Shown in pieces: positions 28,068-37,114 of a stretch of DNA of 64,000 nucleotides (its first letter is position 1; each line of letters begins with the position of its first letter). The notes under the pieces are model-generated. The model had not been told where the DNA came from and ran no database searches. It saw only the letters and a list, made by a program, of their open reading frames with translations. This DNA is from Pseudarthrobacter sp. ATCC 49987. Its GTDB lineage: Bacteria > Actinomycetota > Actinomycetes > Actinomycetales > Micrococcaceae. A program made the translations under genes and the position numbers. Location of the stretch: positions 682,001-746,000 of the forward strand of contig NZ_JAABNS010000001.1 in the NCBI RefSeq assembly GCF_009928425.1. Direction: 5' to 3'.

Positions 28068-29876
28068 GTGATCACTGTGCCTGCCGATGGAAATGACCGC
28101 TTTGACCTCTGGGCGCCGGAAGCGGGCACCGTGACGCTGCTGGCCGGCGGCCGGCAGTATCCGATGACCCGCCGGCCCGACGGCGGGGCTGGTGGTGGCG
28201 CAGGCGGTGGTGGCGCAGGCGGTGACGGCTGGTGGACCGCGCCGGGCGCCCCTGCCCCGGTCTCCGGGGACGTCGACTACGGCTACCTCCTCGACGGGGA
28301 CACCACACCCCTTCCTGATCCGCGGTCCCGCCGGCAGCCAGCCGGCGTCCACGCCCTCTCGCGGACGTTCGATGCCGGGAGCCACCAGTGGGCCGACAGC
28401 CAGTGGAAGGGCCGCGGGCTGCAGGGCGCCGTGATCTACGAGCTGCACCTGGGCACCTTCACCCCCGAGGGGACCCTCGATGCGGCCATCGGGAAGCTGG
28501 ACTACCTCGTGGAGCTCGGCATTGACTTCGTGGAGCTGCTGCCCGTGAACGGCTTCAACGGGACGCACAACTGGGGCTACGACGGCGTCCTCTGGTACGC
28601 CGTGCACGAAGGCTACGGCGGACCCGCCGCGTACCAGCGCTTCGTCGACGCCGCCCATGCCGCCGGGTTGGGCGTCATCCAGGACGTGGTCTACAACCAC
28701 CTCGGCCCCAGCGGGAACTATCTTCCGCGGTTCGGGCCCTACCTGAAGTCGGGGGAGGGCAACACCTGGGGCGACTCGGTGAACCTCGACGGCCCCGGGT
28801 CCGACGTCGTGCGCCGCTACATCCTGGACAACGCCGCCATGTGGCTGCGGGACTACCATGTGGACGGGCTGCGGCTCGACGCCGTGCATGCCTTCAAGGA
28901 CGAGCGGGCTGTCCACCTGCTTGAGGAATTCGGTGCGCTCGCGGATGAAGTCTCCGCCGAAACCGGACGTCCTGCGACGATGATCGCCGAGTCGGACCTC
29001 AACGATCCGCGGCTGCTCTACCCGCGCGGCGTCAACGGCTACGGCCTGGCCGGGCAGTGGAGCGACGACTTCCACCACGCGGTGCACGTCAATGTCAGCG
29101 GCGAGGCCACGGGCTATTATGCGGACTTCGAATCCCTTGAGGCGCTGGCCAAGGTCCTGGTTGACGGGTTCTTCCACGACGGCAGCTACTCCAGCTTCCG
29201 CGGCCGGCACCACGGCCGGCCCATCAACACCGGCGTCGTCCACCCGGCAGCGCTGGTGGTCTGCAGCCAGAACCACGACCAGATCGGCAACCGGGCCACC
29301 GGGGACCGGCTGTCCCAGACCCTGGGGTACGGGCAGCTGGCGCTTGCCGCCGTCGCAACCCTGACCTCGCCGTTCACCCCCATGCTGTTCATGGGCGAGG
29401 AATACGGCGCCACCACCCCGTGGCAATTCTTCACCTCGCACCCGGAGCCGGAACTCGGGAAGGCCACTGCGGAGGGCCGGATCCGGGAGTTCGAGCGGAT
29501 GGGCTGGGACCCCGCCGTCGTGCCCGACCCGCAGGACCCGGAGACCTTCACGCGCTCCCGGCTCAACTGGGCCGAAGCGGCCGAGGGCGGCCACGCCCGC
29601 CTGCTGGAGCTGTACCGGCAGCTGATCGCGCTGCGGCGCTCGACGCCGGAACTCGCCGGACTCGGCTTCGAGGACACCGCCGTTGCCTTCAGCGAGGCGG
29701 ACCGCTGGCTCCGCCTGCGCCGCGGCAGCGTGGAAGTGGCCATGAACTTCTCCGCCGGGCCGCGCCGGCTCGCCGTTACCGGAGCGTCGATGGCGCTGGC
29801 GACCGACGACGCCGTGCGGCTCACCGCCGGCCAGCTCGACCTGCCCGGCCACAGTGCCGCCATCATTTCGAAATAG
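28068..29876 (+). CDS. treZ: Malto-oligosyltrehalose trehalohydrolase
   Basis: Releases free trehalose from the TreY product (GH13_10). 602 aa. An N-terminal CBM48-like domain ([17 protein letters not shown] without the first R) is followed by the barrel: [35 protein letters not shown] and [10 protein letters not shown]. Near residues 43-56 there is a Gly/Ala-rich insertion encoded by a GGTGGCGCAGGC-like DNA repeat in the N-terminal domain, away from the active site. GTG start 28 bp after treY. Confidence 0.96.
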   Translation: MITVPADGNDRFDLWAPEAGTVTLLAGGRQYPMTRRPDGGAGGGAGGGGAGGDGWWTAPGAPAPVSGDVDYGYLLDGDTTPLPDPRSRRQPAGVHALSRTFDAGSHQWADSQWKGRGLQGAVIYELHLGTFTPEGTLDAAIGKLDYLVELGIDFVELLPVNGFNGTHNWGYDGVLWYAVHEGYGGPAAYQRFVDAAHAAGLGVIQDVVYNHLGPSGNYLPRFGPYLKSGEGNTWGDSVNLDGPGSDVVRRYILDNAAMWLRDYHVDGLRLDAVHAFKDERAVHLLEEFGALADEVSAETGRPATMIAESDLNDPRLLYPRGVNGYGLAGQWSDDFHHAVHVNVSGEATGYYADFESLEALAKVLVDGFFHDGSYSSFRGRHHGRPINTGVVHPAALVVCSQNHDQIGNRATGDRLSQTLGYGQLALAAVATLTSPFTPMLFMGEEYGATTPWQFFTSHPEPELGKATAEGRIREFERMGWDPAVVPDPQDPETFTRSRLNWAEAAEGGHARLLELYRQLIALRRSTPELAGLGFEDTAVAFSEADRWLRLRRGSVEVAMNFSAGPRRLAVTGASMALATDDAVRLTAGQLDLPGHSAAIISK

Positions 29877-29900
29877 GACAGGATAGTAGGACAGGATAGT
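29875..29900 (+). repeat. Perfect 13-bp tandem duplication
   Basis: AGGACAGGATAGT occurs twice head to tail (29875-29887 and 29888-29900) from the treZ stop codon to 4 bp before the next ATG. Each copy carries an AGGA Shine-Dalgarno-like core; the second sits 8-12 nt from the aldo/keto reductase start. Confidence 0.9.
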
Positions 29901-29904
29901 ACGT

Positions 29905-30942
29905 ATGACTTATGTTGCAGCAGAAACCCGTTACGACTCCATGCCGTACCGCCGAGTGGGCCGCAGCGGGCTGAAGCTCCCCGCCATTTCGCTCGGCCTC
30001 TGGCACAACTTCGGGGACGACTTGCCTTTCGAAATCCAGCGCGCCATCCTGCGCCGGGCCTTCGACCTCGGCGTCAACCACTTTGACCTGGCCAACAACT
30101 ACGGGCCGCTGGCCGGTTCGGCCGAGACCAACTTCGGCCGCCACCTCAAGGACGATTTCGCGCCCTACCGGGACGAGCTCATCATCTCCACCAAGGCCGG
30201 CTACAACATGTGGCCGGGACCGTTCGGCGAATGGGGTTCCCGCAAATACCTGCTCGCCAGCCTGGACCAGTCGCTGACCCGCATGGGCCTGGACTACGTG
30301 GACATCTTCTACAGCCACCGGCCCGACCCGGAAACGCCGGTGGAAGAGACCATGGGCGCCCTGGACCACGCCGTCCGCTCTGGCAAGGCCCTCTACGCGG
30401 GCATCTCCTCCTACACCCCGGAGCAGACCCTCGAGGCCGCCCGGATCCTCAAGGAGCTCGGCACCCCGTTGCTGATCCACCAGCCCAGCTACTCCATGCT
30501 GAACCGCTGGACCGAAAACGGCAGCCCCAACCTGTACGAGGCACTGGAACAGGTGGGTGCCGGCTCGATCGCGTTCTCGCCGCTGGCGCAGGGCATGCTG
30601 ACCGACCGCTACCTGAACGGGATCCCGGCCGATTCACGCGCCGCCCAGGAGAAATCCCTGGCCGAAGACAGCATCACGGAGGACAAGCTGGACCGGGTGC
30701 GTGGCCTGCACCGGATTGCCGAAAGCCGCGGGCAGTCGCTCGCGCAGATGGCCATCGCCTGGATCCTGCGGGAGCAGGGCAAGGGCTCCGCAGTGACGTC
30801 GGCGCTGGTCGGGGCGTCCAGCGTCCGGCAGTTGGAGGACACCCTGTCCGCCATCAACAATCTCGGCTTCACGGCCGCGGAGCTGACGGCGATCGACGAG
30901 TTCGCCGTCGAGTCCGACATCAACCTGTGGGCCCAGAAGTAG
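29905..30942 (+). CDS. Aldo/keto reductase, YghZ/Kv-beta-like
   Basis: NADPH-dependent oxidoreductase, 345 aa. It has YRRVGRSGLKLPAISLGLW, FDLANNYGP (catalytic Tyr region), DELIISTKAGY, DYVDIFYSHRPDPETP (catalytic His), and a C-terminal cofactor-binding region (VGASSVRQLEDTL). The long central loop with MWPGPFGEWGSRKYL is typical of the YghZ (L-glyceraldehyde-3-phosphate/methylglyoxal reductase) branch. It follows treZ closely and could be read from the trehalose operon. Physiological substrate is unproven. Confidence 0.92.
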   Translation: MTYVAAETRYDSMPYRRVGRSGLKLPAISLGLWHNFGDDLPFEIQRAILRRAFDLGVNHFDLANNYGPLAGSAETNFGRHLKDDFAPYRDELIISTKAGYNMWPGPFGEWGSRKYLLASLDQSLTRMGLDYVDIFYSHRPDPETPVEETMGALDHAVRSGKALYAGISSYTPEQTLEAARILKELGTPLLIHQPSYSMLNRWTENGSPNLYEALEQVGAGSIAFSPLAQGMLTDRYLNGIPADSRAAQEKSLAEDSITEDKLDRVRGLHRIAESRGQSLAQMAIAWILREQGKGSAVTSALVGASSVRQLEDTLSAINNLGFTAAELTAIDEFAVESDINLWAQK

Positions 30943-30964
30943 CCGGCTCCGCCCGGAAGTAACA

Positions 30965-31008
30965 CAACGGTGCGGCGGCCGGGAACAACCTAGGTCGCTG
31001 CACCGTTG
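30965..31008 (+). terminator. Hairpin after the aldo/keto reductase gene
   Basis: CAACGGTGC (30965-30973) pairs with GCACCGTTG (31000-31008), with further pairing inward, 23 bp after the stop. Its right arm shares bases with the TTGACT in front of ino1, so terminator and promoter overlap. Confidence 0.65.
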
Positions 31009-31038
31009 ACTAGAATGCTAAGGGCGCCGTACGGCGCC
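31006..31038 (+). promoter_or_regulatory. ino1 promoter and leader palindrome
   Basis: A strong -10 box TAGAAT (31011-31016) would start transcription near 31023, giving an approximately 88-nt leader. The predicted start coincides with a perfect 16-bp palindrome GGCGCCGTACGGCGCC (31023-31038), which could be an operator or a leader hairpin. Confidence 0.45.
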
Positions 31039-31110
31039 GTGCCCGCTGCCGCCGTCGTGCATCAGAGTACTTCCGCGCCGGGCACATGAAGTTGTCCCCA
31101 AAGGAGTTCC

Positions 31111-32196
31111 GTGTCTTCACATCCGATTCGTGTTGCAATCGTCGGCGTAGGTAACTGTGCCACTTCGCTGGTCCAGGGCGTCGAGTACTACCGGAATGCC
31201 GACCCCACAGCCACGATTCCGGGGCTGATGCACGTGGAGTTCGGCAAATACCACGTCAACGACGTCGAGTTCGTTGCCGCGTTCGACGTCGACGGCAAGA
31301 AGGTGGGCCTGGACCTGTCCGACGCCATCCTGGCCAGCGAAAACAACACCATCAAGATCGCCGACGTGCCGCCGACCGGTGTCACCGTCCAGCGCGGCCC
31401 GACCCTCGACGGTCTCGGCAAGTACTACCTCGAGACCATCGAGCAGTCCACGGAGGAGCCGGTCGACGTCGTCCAGGCACTCAAGGACGCCAAGGTCGAC
31501 GTGATGGTCTGCTACCTGCCCGTCGGGTCGCAGGAAGCCGCCGAGTTCTACGCCCAGGCCGCGATCGACGCCGGCGTGGGCTTCGTCAACGCCCTGCCGG
31601 TCTTCATCGCCGGCACCAAGGCCTGGGCGGACAAGTTCACCGCCGCGGGTGTCCCGATCGTGGGCGATGACATCAAGAGCCAGATCGGTGCCACCATCAC
31701 GCACCGCGTCATGGCCAAGCTGTTCGAGGACCGCGGCGTCACCCTGGACCGCACCTACCAGCTGAACGTCGGCGGCAACATGGACTTCAAGAACATGCTG
31801 GAGCGCGACCGCCTCGAATCCAAGAAGATCTCCAAGACGCAGGCCGTCACGTCCAACGTGGAAGCCGACCTCGCGCCGCGCGACGTCCACATCGGCCCGT
31901 CGGACTACGTCCAGTGGCTCGACGACCGCAAGTGGGCCTTCGTCCGCCTCGAGGGCCGCAACTTCGGCGATGCCCCGGTGTCGCTCGAATACAAGCTGGA
32001 GGTCTGGGACTCGCCCAACTCCGCCGGCGTGATCATCGACGCCATCCGCGCCGCCAAGATCGGCCTGGACCGCGGCATCGGCGGCCCGCTGCTCTCCGCG
32101 TCGAGCTACTTCATGAAGTCCCCGCCGGAGCAGTTCAACGACGACCTCGCCCGTGACAAGGTCGAGGCCTTCATCCGTGGGGACCTGGAGCGCTAA
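31111..32196 (+). CDS. ino1: Inositol-3-phosphate synthase
   Basis: Converts glucose-6-phosphate to inositol-3-phosphate with NAD, 361 aa, the size of the short actinobacterial enzymes. It has the Rossmann start [45 protein letters not shown] and [12 protein letters not shown]. The GTG start follows AAAGGAG by 4 nt. Inositol phosphate feeds mycothiol through MshA, whose gene lies 3 kb downstream, and phosphatidylinositol. It is expressed from its own promoter. Confidence 0.96.
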   Translation: MSSHPIRVAIVGVGNCATSLVQGVEYYRNADPTATIPGLMHVEFGKYHVNDVEFVAAFDVDGKKVGLDLSDAILASENNTIKIADVPPTGVTVQRGPTLDGLGKYYLETIEQSTEEPVDVVQALKDAKVDVMVCYLPVGSQEAAEFYAQAAIDAGVGFVNALPVFIAGTKAWADKFTAAGVPIVGDDIKSQIGATITHRVMAKLFEDRGVTLDRTYQLNVGGNMDFKNMLERDRLESKKISKTQAVTSNVEADLAPRDVHIGPSDYVQWLDDRKWAFVRLEGRNFGDAPVSLEYKLEVWDSPNSAGVIIDAIRAAKIGLDRGIGGPLLSASSYFMKSPPEQFNDDLARDKVEAFIRGDLER

Positions 32197-32212
32197 CCCC
32201 TCCCGCCTCGCC

Positions 32213-32279
32213 CCGGTTGCCCTATCACTTACGGTCCCCAAATCCCTGGTTTGGCCGCCACAAGTGATAGGGCAACCGG
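32213..32279. repeat. REP-like palindrome, family 1, copy a
   Basis: An 18-bp perfect stem (CCGGTTGCCCTATCACTT at 32213-32230 with its complement at 32262-32279) and a 31-nt loop containing GGTCCCCA and a second small CCAAA/TTTGG hairpin. It closely matches the element at 33254-33318, in the same orientation, on the other side of the DUF559 gene. It also follows the ino1 stop by 16 bp and may terminate transcription in both directions. Confidence 0.9.
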
Positions 32280-32282
32280 CGT

Positions 32283-33200
32283 TTAACGGGTGCGGAGCGC
32301 GAGCCGGACCCGTCGGACGGCACCGCGGAAATCATCCGCCAGATCGTCGGCATTGAACTTGAAGTAGCGCCAGCCGGCCGCGTTGAACGATTCGTCGCGG
32401 CGGATGTCGCGGGACTGCTGTTCGCGTGTGCGGTGGTGGCCGCCGTCGTACTGTATGGCGACCCTTTGCCTCCGGTAGCCGAGGTCCGCCGCGGGGGAGT
32501 AGGGGTCGCCCGGCGCGATCCGGAGCTGCAGCTCGGGCTCCGGCAGCCCGGCGGCGGTCAGCGCCAGGCGCAGGAACGTTTCCGGGGCGGAGTCGGAGCC
32601 GGGCCGGATGAGCTCCAGTGCCTGGCGCGCTTTCACGATTCCTTTGAGTTTCGGGTGCCGTGTGAGCATCGCCCTGAGCTGGGGAAGTGTCGCCCACGGC
32701 TCCGTGCGGCCCTCCAGACCAACGCGGGGCCGCCGCACTAATTGGTCGCCAACCGCCACGAGATCCTCCAGCGGCAGGATGCGGGCAAGGTCCAGCCAGG
32801 TCCGGGCGGGCGTTGACATCCGGATTCCGTCCCAGACCATGAGCTCGTCGTCGAACACCAGGACGGTATGCCCGACCACACCCTCACGCCGGACCGGCGG
32901 CAGCGCCTTGGGCTTGCTGAGATGCAGTTCCCGGACCCCGCGATACCACGAGGGAAGCCACAGCCCCAGCAGCACAGCGGCCGTAAGGTGCGAAATCCAC
33001 GCGCCCGGCGTCGCAGCTGACAGGGCGCGGGCCAGCCCGCGGAGTTCGAACTCCCAGCCGGTGGGCAGATAGAGCAAACGTCCGGCCGTTGTGAGATCGG
33101 AAGCACGGAGCCGGGCGTCGCCCAGGCTCGCAGCCCGCGCCTCATAGACGGTGAACGGGGCTGAGGCGAGGTGCGCAGGCAACGCTGCTGGTGGTCGCAT
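32283..33200 (-). CDS. DUF559 nuclease-fold protein
   Basis: Uncharacterised actinobacterial protein, about 305 aa. The N-terminal half resembles the winged-helix AbiEi-antitoxin-like domain that often precedes DUF559; the C-terminal third is a DUF559/Vsr-like fold (SPAADLGYRRQRVAIQYDGGHH, then RDESFNAAGWRYFKF), with Asp residues and basic groups placed as in PD-(D/E)xK nucleases. Nuclease activity is inferred, not shown. The ATG at 33200 has AAGAAT 7 nt before it; another in-frame ATG lies at 33209. The gene fits exactly between two copies of a palindromic repeat. Confidence 0.8.
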   Translation of the reverse strand: MRPPAALPAHLASAPFTVYEARAASLGDARLRASDLTTAGRLLYLPTGWEFELRGLARALSAATPGAWISHLTAAVLLGLWLPSWYRGVRELHLSKPKALPPVRREGVVGHTVLVFDDELMVWDGIRMSTPARTWLDLARILPLEDLVAVGDQLVRRPRVGLEGRTEPWATLPQLRAMLTRHPKLKGIVKARQALELIRPGSDSAPETFLRLALTAAGLPEPELQLRIAPGDPYSPAADLGYRRQRVAIQYDGGHHRTREQQSRDIRRDESFNAAGWRYFKFNADDLADDFRGAVRRVRLALRTR

Positions 33201-33253
33201 GCGGACCATTCTTATCCGAACGCTGGATCCCCGCTCGCGTTATCCACAGGCGT

Positions 33254-33318
33254 CCGTTGCGCTATCACTTTTGGTCCCCATCCGCCGGAAATGGCAGCCA
33301 GAAGTGATAGGGCAACGG
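33254..33318. repeat. REP-like palindrome, family 1, copy b
   Basis: CCGTTGCGCTATCACTT (33254-33270) pairs with AAGTGATAGGGCAACGG (33302-33318) with one mismatch; the loop again contains GGTCCCCA and TGGCAGCCA. Same orientation and nearly the same length as copy a. It ends 2 bp before the fhs stop. Confidence 0.9.
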
Positions 33319-33320
33319 GT

Positions 33321-35066
33321 CTAGAAGAGGCCGACGGGGTTGCCGCCGGCGTCGACGTCCATGCGCATTGCGGCCGGGACCCTGGGCAGTCCCGGCATAG
33401 TCATGACCGCGCCGGTGAGGGCCACGATGAAGCCCGCACCGGTCTTGGGGATGAGGTCGCGGACGTGCACAGTGAAACCCTTCGGGGCGCCCAGCTTGGC
33501 CGCGTCGTCACTGAAGGAATACTGGGTCTTCGCCATGCATACCGGGAAGCCGGACCAGCCGTTCTTCTCGATCTCCGAGAGCCGCTTGAGGGCCGGGACG
33601 GAGAAATCCACCCCGTCGGCGCCGTAGATTTCCTGCACGATCGTCCGGATCTTGTCCTCCACCGACATCTCCAGCGGGTACAGGTGCCGGAAGGTGTGCG
33701 GCGCGTCAATGGCCGCGGCAACCTTGGCCGCGAGCTCGTCACCGCCGTCGCCGCCCCCGCCGCGGCCCCAGACGTCGGCCACGGCCGCCTGGACGCCCTC
33801 CGCGGCGCACCATTCCAGCAGCCAGTCCAGCTCCTCGCGGGTGTCTGTGGCGAACTTGTTGATCGCCACCACCGGGGTGATGCCGAACTTTTCCACGTTG
33901 CGGACATGACGCTGAAGATTGACGACGCCGGCAGCCAGCGCGTCCAGGTTGGGCTCCTTAAGCTGGTCCTTGGCGACGCCGCCGTGCATCTTCAGGGCTC
34001 GGACGGTCGCCACGATCACGACGGCGGACGGAGCCACATCGGCGACGCGTGACTTGATGTCCATGTATTTTTCCGCGCCCAGATCCGCGCCGAAACCGGC
34101 CTCGGTGACGACGATGTCCGCGAGGCTGCGGGCGGTCTGGGTGGCGATCAGGGAATTGCAGCCGTGGGCGATGTTGGCGAACGGTCCGCCGTGGACCAGG
34201 GCAGGGGTCCCGGCGATGGTCTGCACCAGGTTCGGTTTGATGGCGTCCTTGAGCAGCATGGTCAGGGCGCCCTGGACCCCCAGCTGGGCCACTGTGACCG
34301 GCTGCCGGTCGTAGGTGTAGCCAAACGTGATGCGGCCCAGCCGATCCCGGAGGTCGGCGAGGTCCGTGGCGAGGCAGAAGACCGCCATGATCTCCGAGGC
34401 GACGGTGATGTCGAAGCCGTCCTGCCGCGGGATGCCCTGCGTGGGACCGCCCAGGCCAATCACGACTTCGCGCAGGGAACGGTCGTTCATGTCCAGCACC
34501 CGCTTGAACGTCATCCGGCGCGGGTCGATATTCAGCTCGTTACCCTGGTAGATGTGGTTGTCCACGAGGGCCATGAGGGCGTTGTTCGCCGAGGTGACGG
34601 CGTGGAAATCGCCGGTGAAGTGCAGGTTGATCTCATCCATCGGCAGCACCTGGGAGTAGCCGCCGCCCGTGGCGCCGCCCTTCATGCCCAGGATTGGGCC
34701 GAGCGAGGGTTCGCGCAGCGCGATCATCACCTTGTGGCCGGCACGGGCCAAGGAGTCCGCCAGCCCCACCGTCGTGGTGGACTTGCCCTCGCCGGCGGGC
34801 GTGGGCGACATCGCGGAGACGAGCACCACCTTGCCCGGGGCGCGGACCGGGCCGCCGGCCGTCGAACCCGCGAGCTTGGCCGGATCGATCTTCGCCTTGA
34901 ACCGGCCGTAGAGCTCGATGGCCTCGGCGCTGATACCGGCCGCGGCAGCTATCTCCTCGATCGGCTTCATCGTGGCCTTCTGCGCGATCTCCAGGTCACT
35001 CAGCGCTGCGGCACCGCCGGACGGTGCGGCGGTGGCAGCGGTTCCGGGAGTCGTGGTTTCAGACAT
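33321..35066 (-). CDS. fhs: Formate-tetrahydrofolate ligase
   Basis: ATP-dependent synthesis of 10-formyl-THF from formate, one-carbon metabolism. The P-loop [53 protein letters not shown] and [16 protein letters not shown] sequence are all present. The start at 35066 gives 581 aa, a little longer than usual because of an Ala/Thr-rich N-terminus; AAGGACAAGG precedes the ATG. The open frame extends further upstream but would run into mshA. Confidence 0.95.
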   Translation of the reverse strand: MSETTTPGTAATAAPSGGAAALSDLEIAQKATMKPIEEIAAAAGISAEAIELYGRFKAKIDPAKLAGSTAGGPVRAPGKVVLVSAMSPTPAGEGKSTTTVGLADSLARAGHKVMIALREPSLGPILGMKGGATGGGYSQVLPMDEINLHFTGDFHAVTSANNALMALVDNHIYQGNELNIDPRRMTFKRVLDMNDRSLREVVIGLGGPTQGIPRQDGFDITVASEIMAVFCLATDLADLRDRLGRITFGYTYDRQPVTVAQLGVQGALTMLLKDAIKPNLVQTIAGTPALVHGGPFANIAHGCNSLIATQTARSLADIVVTEAGFGADLGAEKYMDIKSRVADVAPSAVVIVATVRALKMHGGVAKDQLKEPNLDALAAGVVNLQRHVRNVEKFGITPVVAINKFATDTREELDWLLEWCAAEGVQAAVADVWGRGGGGDGGDELAAKVAAAIDAPHTFRHLYPLEMSVEDKIRTIVQEIYGADGVDFSVPALKRLSEIEKNGWSGFPVCMAKTQYSFSDDAAKLGAPKGFTVHVRDLIPKTGAGFIVALTGAVMTMPGLPRVPAAMRMDVDAGGNPVGLF

Positions 35067-35125
35067 CCTTGTCCTTTGGCTCGTGGCGTCGGTGGGTGTA
35101 CCGGCCAGTGGTTTCAGGCCGCTTG

Positions 35126-36412
35126 TCAGCGGCCCGCGGTTCCGGTGGAGGGCGTGTGGCCCACCGGAATGGTCAGGTTTCCAAAATACTGGCTCAGCGC
35201 GGTGTGGTAGCTCTCCAGCGTGATCGCTGCCGTGCGTTGCCAGCCGAATTCCTGTGCGTGGAGTGACGCCGCGCGGCCCATGTCCTCGCGGGTCGCCGGG
35301 TCGTCGAACAGGGCTTCCAGGGCATCGGCCCAGTCCGCGGCCTTGTGGCCCTCGACGAGCAACCCGGTCCGGCCGTCGAAGATGGCCCGGGACAGACCGC
35401 CGACTTTGGTGGCCACCACCGGTGTCCCGCACGCCTGGGCTTCGAGCGCCACGAGACCAAAGGATTCGCTGTAGGAGGGCATCACCACGACGTCGGCGGA
35501 CCGGTACCAGCCAGCCAGTTTCGGAGCGCTGACCGGCGGATGGTGGGTGACGACGTCGTCCATCCCGGCGGCGCTGATCAGCGACTTCAGATCGAAGTCC
35601 CGGGACCCGCTGACCGCCCCGACGATAGTCAGCTGAAGGTCGATGTCAGGGCGGCGTGCCCGCAGCAGGGCGGCGGCCTTGACCAGGACCTGCGGGCCTT
35701 TCAGTCGCTGGATCCGCCCCGCGAACAGCAGATGGAAGCGGCCCGGCGGCACTCCGTGGGCGGCCCGGGCCCGGCTGCGGAACGCCGGCGTGAAGATCTC
35801 CAGGTCAACGCCCGGCGGGGCCACATCGATGTTGTCGTTGTCCGCGTTGTAGTGCGAAACCAGTTCCGCCGCTTCGGTGCCCGTATTGGCGATCAGCCGG
35901 GTGGCGCCGTCGACAATGCGCTGCTCGCCGTCCTCGCGCCGGCGCGGTTCCGGCTGCTCACCGGCAACCAGCAGCAGGTTCTTCACTTTGGCCATGGTGT
36001 GCATGGTGTGGACGAGGGGAAGTCCCCACAGGCTGGCGAGCTCGAGCCCGGCCACCCCGGAAACCCAGTAGTGCGAATGGATCACGTCATAGCGGCCGTG
36101 CGGCTGGAGCTGCCGGATCCGGTCGATTTCAGCAACCATGCTGTGCAGCAGCTCGGGCAGTTCCTCCTTGGGCAGCTTCCGGGCCGGGCCGGCCAGGACG
36201 TTGTGGACGCAAACTCCGGGGGAGGGGTGTTCGACGGCGGCCTGCCCGGCGGACGTGGAACGGGTGAAGATCTCCACCTCGACGCCGGTATCGGCCAGGG
36301 CCGCGGCGAGGGCGCGGATATAGACGTTCATGCCCCCGGCGTCACCGGAACCGGGCTGCTCCATCGGCGAGGTGTGCAGCGAGAGGAAGGCGACGCGGCG
36401 GATCAGCGACAT
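35126..36412 (-). CDS. mshA: D-inositol-3-phosphate glycosyltransferase
   Basis: First enzyme of mycothiol synthesis: transfers GlcNAc from UDP-GlcNAc to inositol-3-phosphate. 428 aa, GT-B fold, GT4 family. It has [32 protein letters not shown] in its first 40 residues (the donor/acceptor loop GDAGGMNVY is typical of MshA), [13 protein letters not shown], and the sugar-nucleotide motif [26 protein letters not shown] precedes the ATG. It lies 59 bp ahead of fhs on the same strand. The ino1 product is its acceptor. Confidence 0.95.
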   Translation of the reverse strand: MSLIRRVAFLSLHTSPMEQPGSGDAGGMNVYIRALAAALADTGVEVEIFTRSTSAGQAAVEHPSPGVCVHNVLAGPARKLPKEELPELLHSMVAEIDRIRQLQPHGRYDVIHSHYWVSGVAGLELASLWGLPLVHTMHTMAKVKNLLLVAGEQPEPRRREDGEQRIVDGATRLIANTGTEAAELVSHYNADNDNIDVAPPGVDLEIFTPAFRSRARAAHGVPPGRFHLLFAGRIQRLKGPQVLVKAAALLRARRPDIDLQLTIVGAVSGSRDFDLKSLISAAGMDDVVTHHPPVSAPKLAGWYRSADVVVMPSYSESFGLVALEAQACGTPVVATKVGGLSRAIFDGRTGLLVEGHKAADWADALEALFDDPATREDMGRAASLHAQEFGWQRTAAITLESYHTALSQYFGNLTIPVGHTPSTGTAGR

Positions 36413-36556
36413 TCTGCTCCCTCCCTCCCGTGGACAGGTCCTGATGGCGCCCTGTTGGACACTGCCGGATCTGCGTTTCGATAAAACACTACTCCTGAAG
36501 TTCCCGCGGGTTCACAGGGCGGCGGGCGGCGCCGGTCACAGGGCCGGGCGTGCTGC

Positions 36557-36562
36557 TAACGT
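36557..36562 (+). promoter_or_regulatory. -10 box of the GNAT gene (leaderless)
   Basis: TAACGT followed by 7 nt and GTG at 36570, fitting a leaderless start. It argues for the second of two nearby GTG codons (36561, 36570) as the start. Confidence 0.45.
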
Positions 36563-36569
36563 GACGGCT

Positions 36570-37105
36570 GTGAGCACAGAAGATCAGACAGCATCCACCG
36601 CCCCCGGCTGGGTCATCCGTCCGGCCGCCGGCACGGACTGGCCTGCGGTCTGGGAGATCCTTGAGCCCGTCATCAGGGCAGGGGAAACCTTCACCTGGGA
36701 CCGGGACACCACCGAGCACCAGGCCCGCGAACGCTGGTTCAAGCAGGCCCCGGGCCAGACCTTCGTCGCGGCGGGGCGGGGTGAGCTCGCAGGGGTCATC
36801 CTGGGCACCGGCGAGCTGCACGCGAACCAGGGCGGCGGCGGAAGCCACGTCGCCAATGCCGGGTACATGGTCCATCCGGCGCACGGGGGCAAGGGGGTGG
36901 CCCGCGCGCTGTGCGCCTACTCGCTGGACGCGGCACGGGCCGCCGGGTTCCGCGCCATGCAGTTCAACGCCGTCGTGGAAGCAATGTCCGGGCCGTTGCG
37001 GCCTGGCGGTCCATGGGCTTCGAGGTGCTGGCCACCATCCCGGACGCGTTCCTGCACCCGCGCCTGGGCTATGTGGGCCTGCTCGTGATGTACCGCAGGC
37101 TGTAG
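36570..37105 (+). pseudogene. GNAT acetyltransferase, single-base frameshift
   Basis: GNAT-family N-acetyltransferase interrupted near its end. Frame 1 encodes WVIRPAAGTDWPAVWEI through the acetyl-CoA region (VANAGYMVHPAHGGKGVARAL) to FRAMQFNAVVE, then turns to nonsense. From about 36981 another frame continues SNVRAVAAWRSMGFEVL through LGYVGLLVMYRRL, which is exactly the expected C-terminus. One added base (GAAAGC instead of GAAGC at 36978-36982) restores a full-length protein of about 178 aa. It is either a real null allele or a sequence error. It ends 9 bp from the convergent GH4 gene. Confidence 0.85.
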
Positions 37106-37114
37106 GTCCGGGAC

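Noticed and set aside
25916..29852. Two long minus-strand open frames opposite treY and treZ
   Set aside because: Both are antisense shadows of enzymes with complete catalytic motifs.
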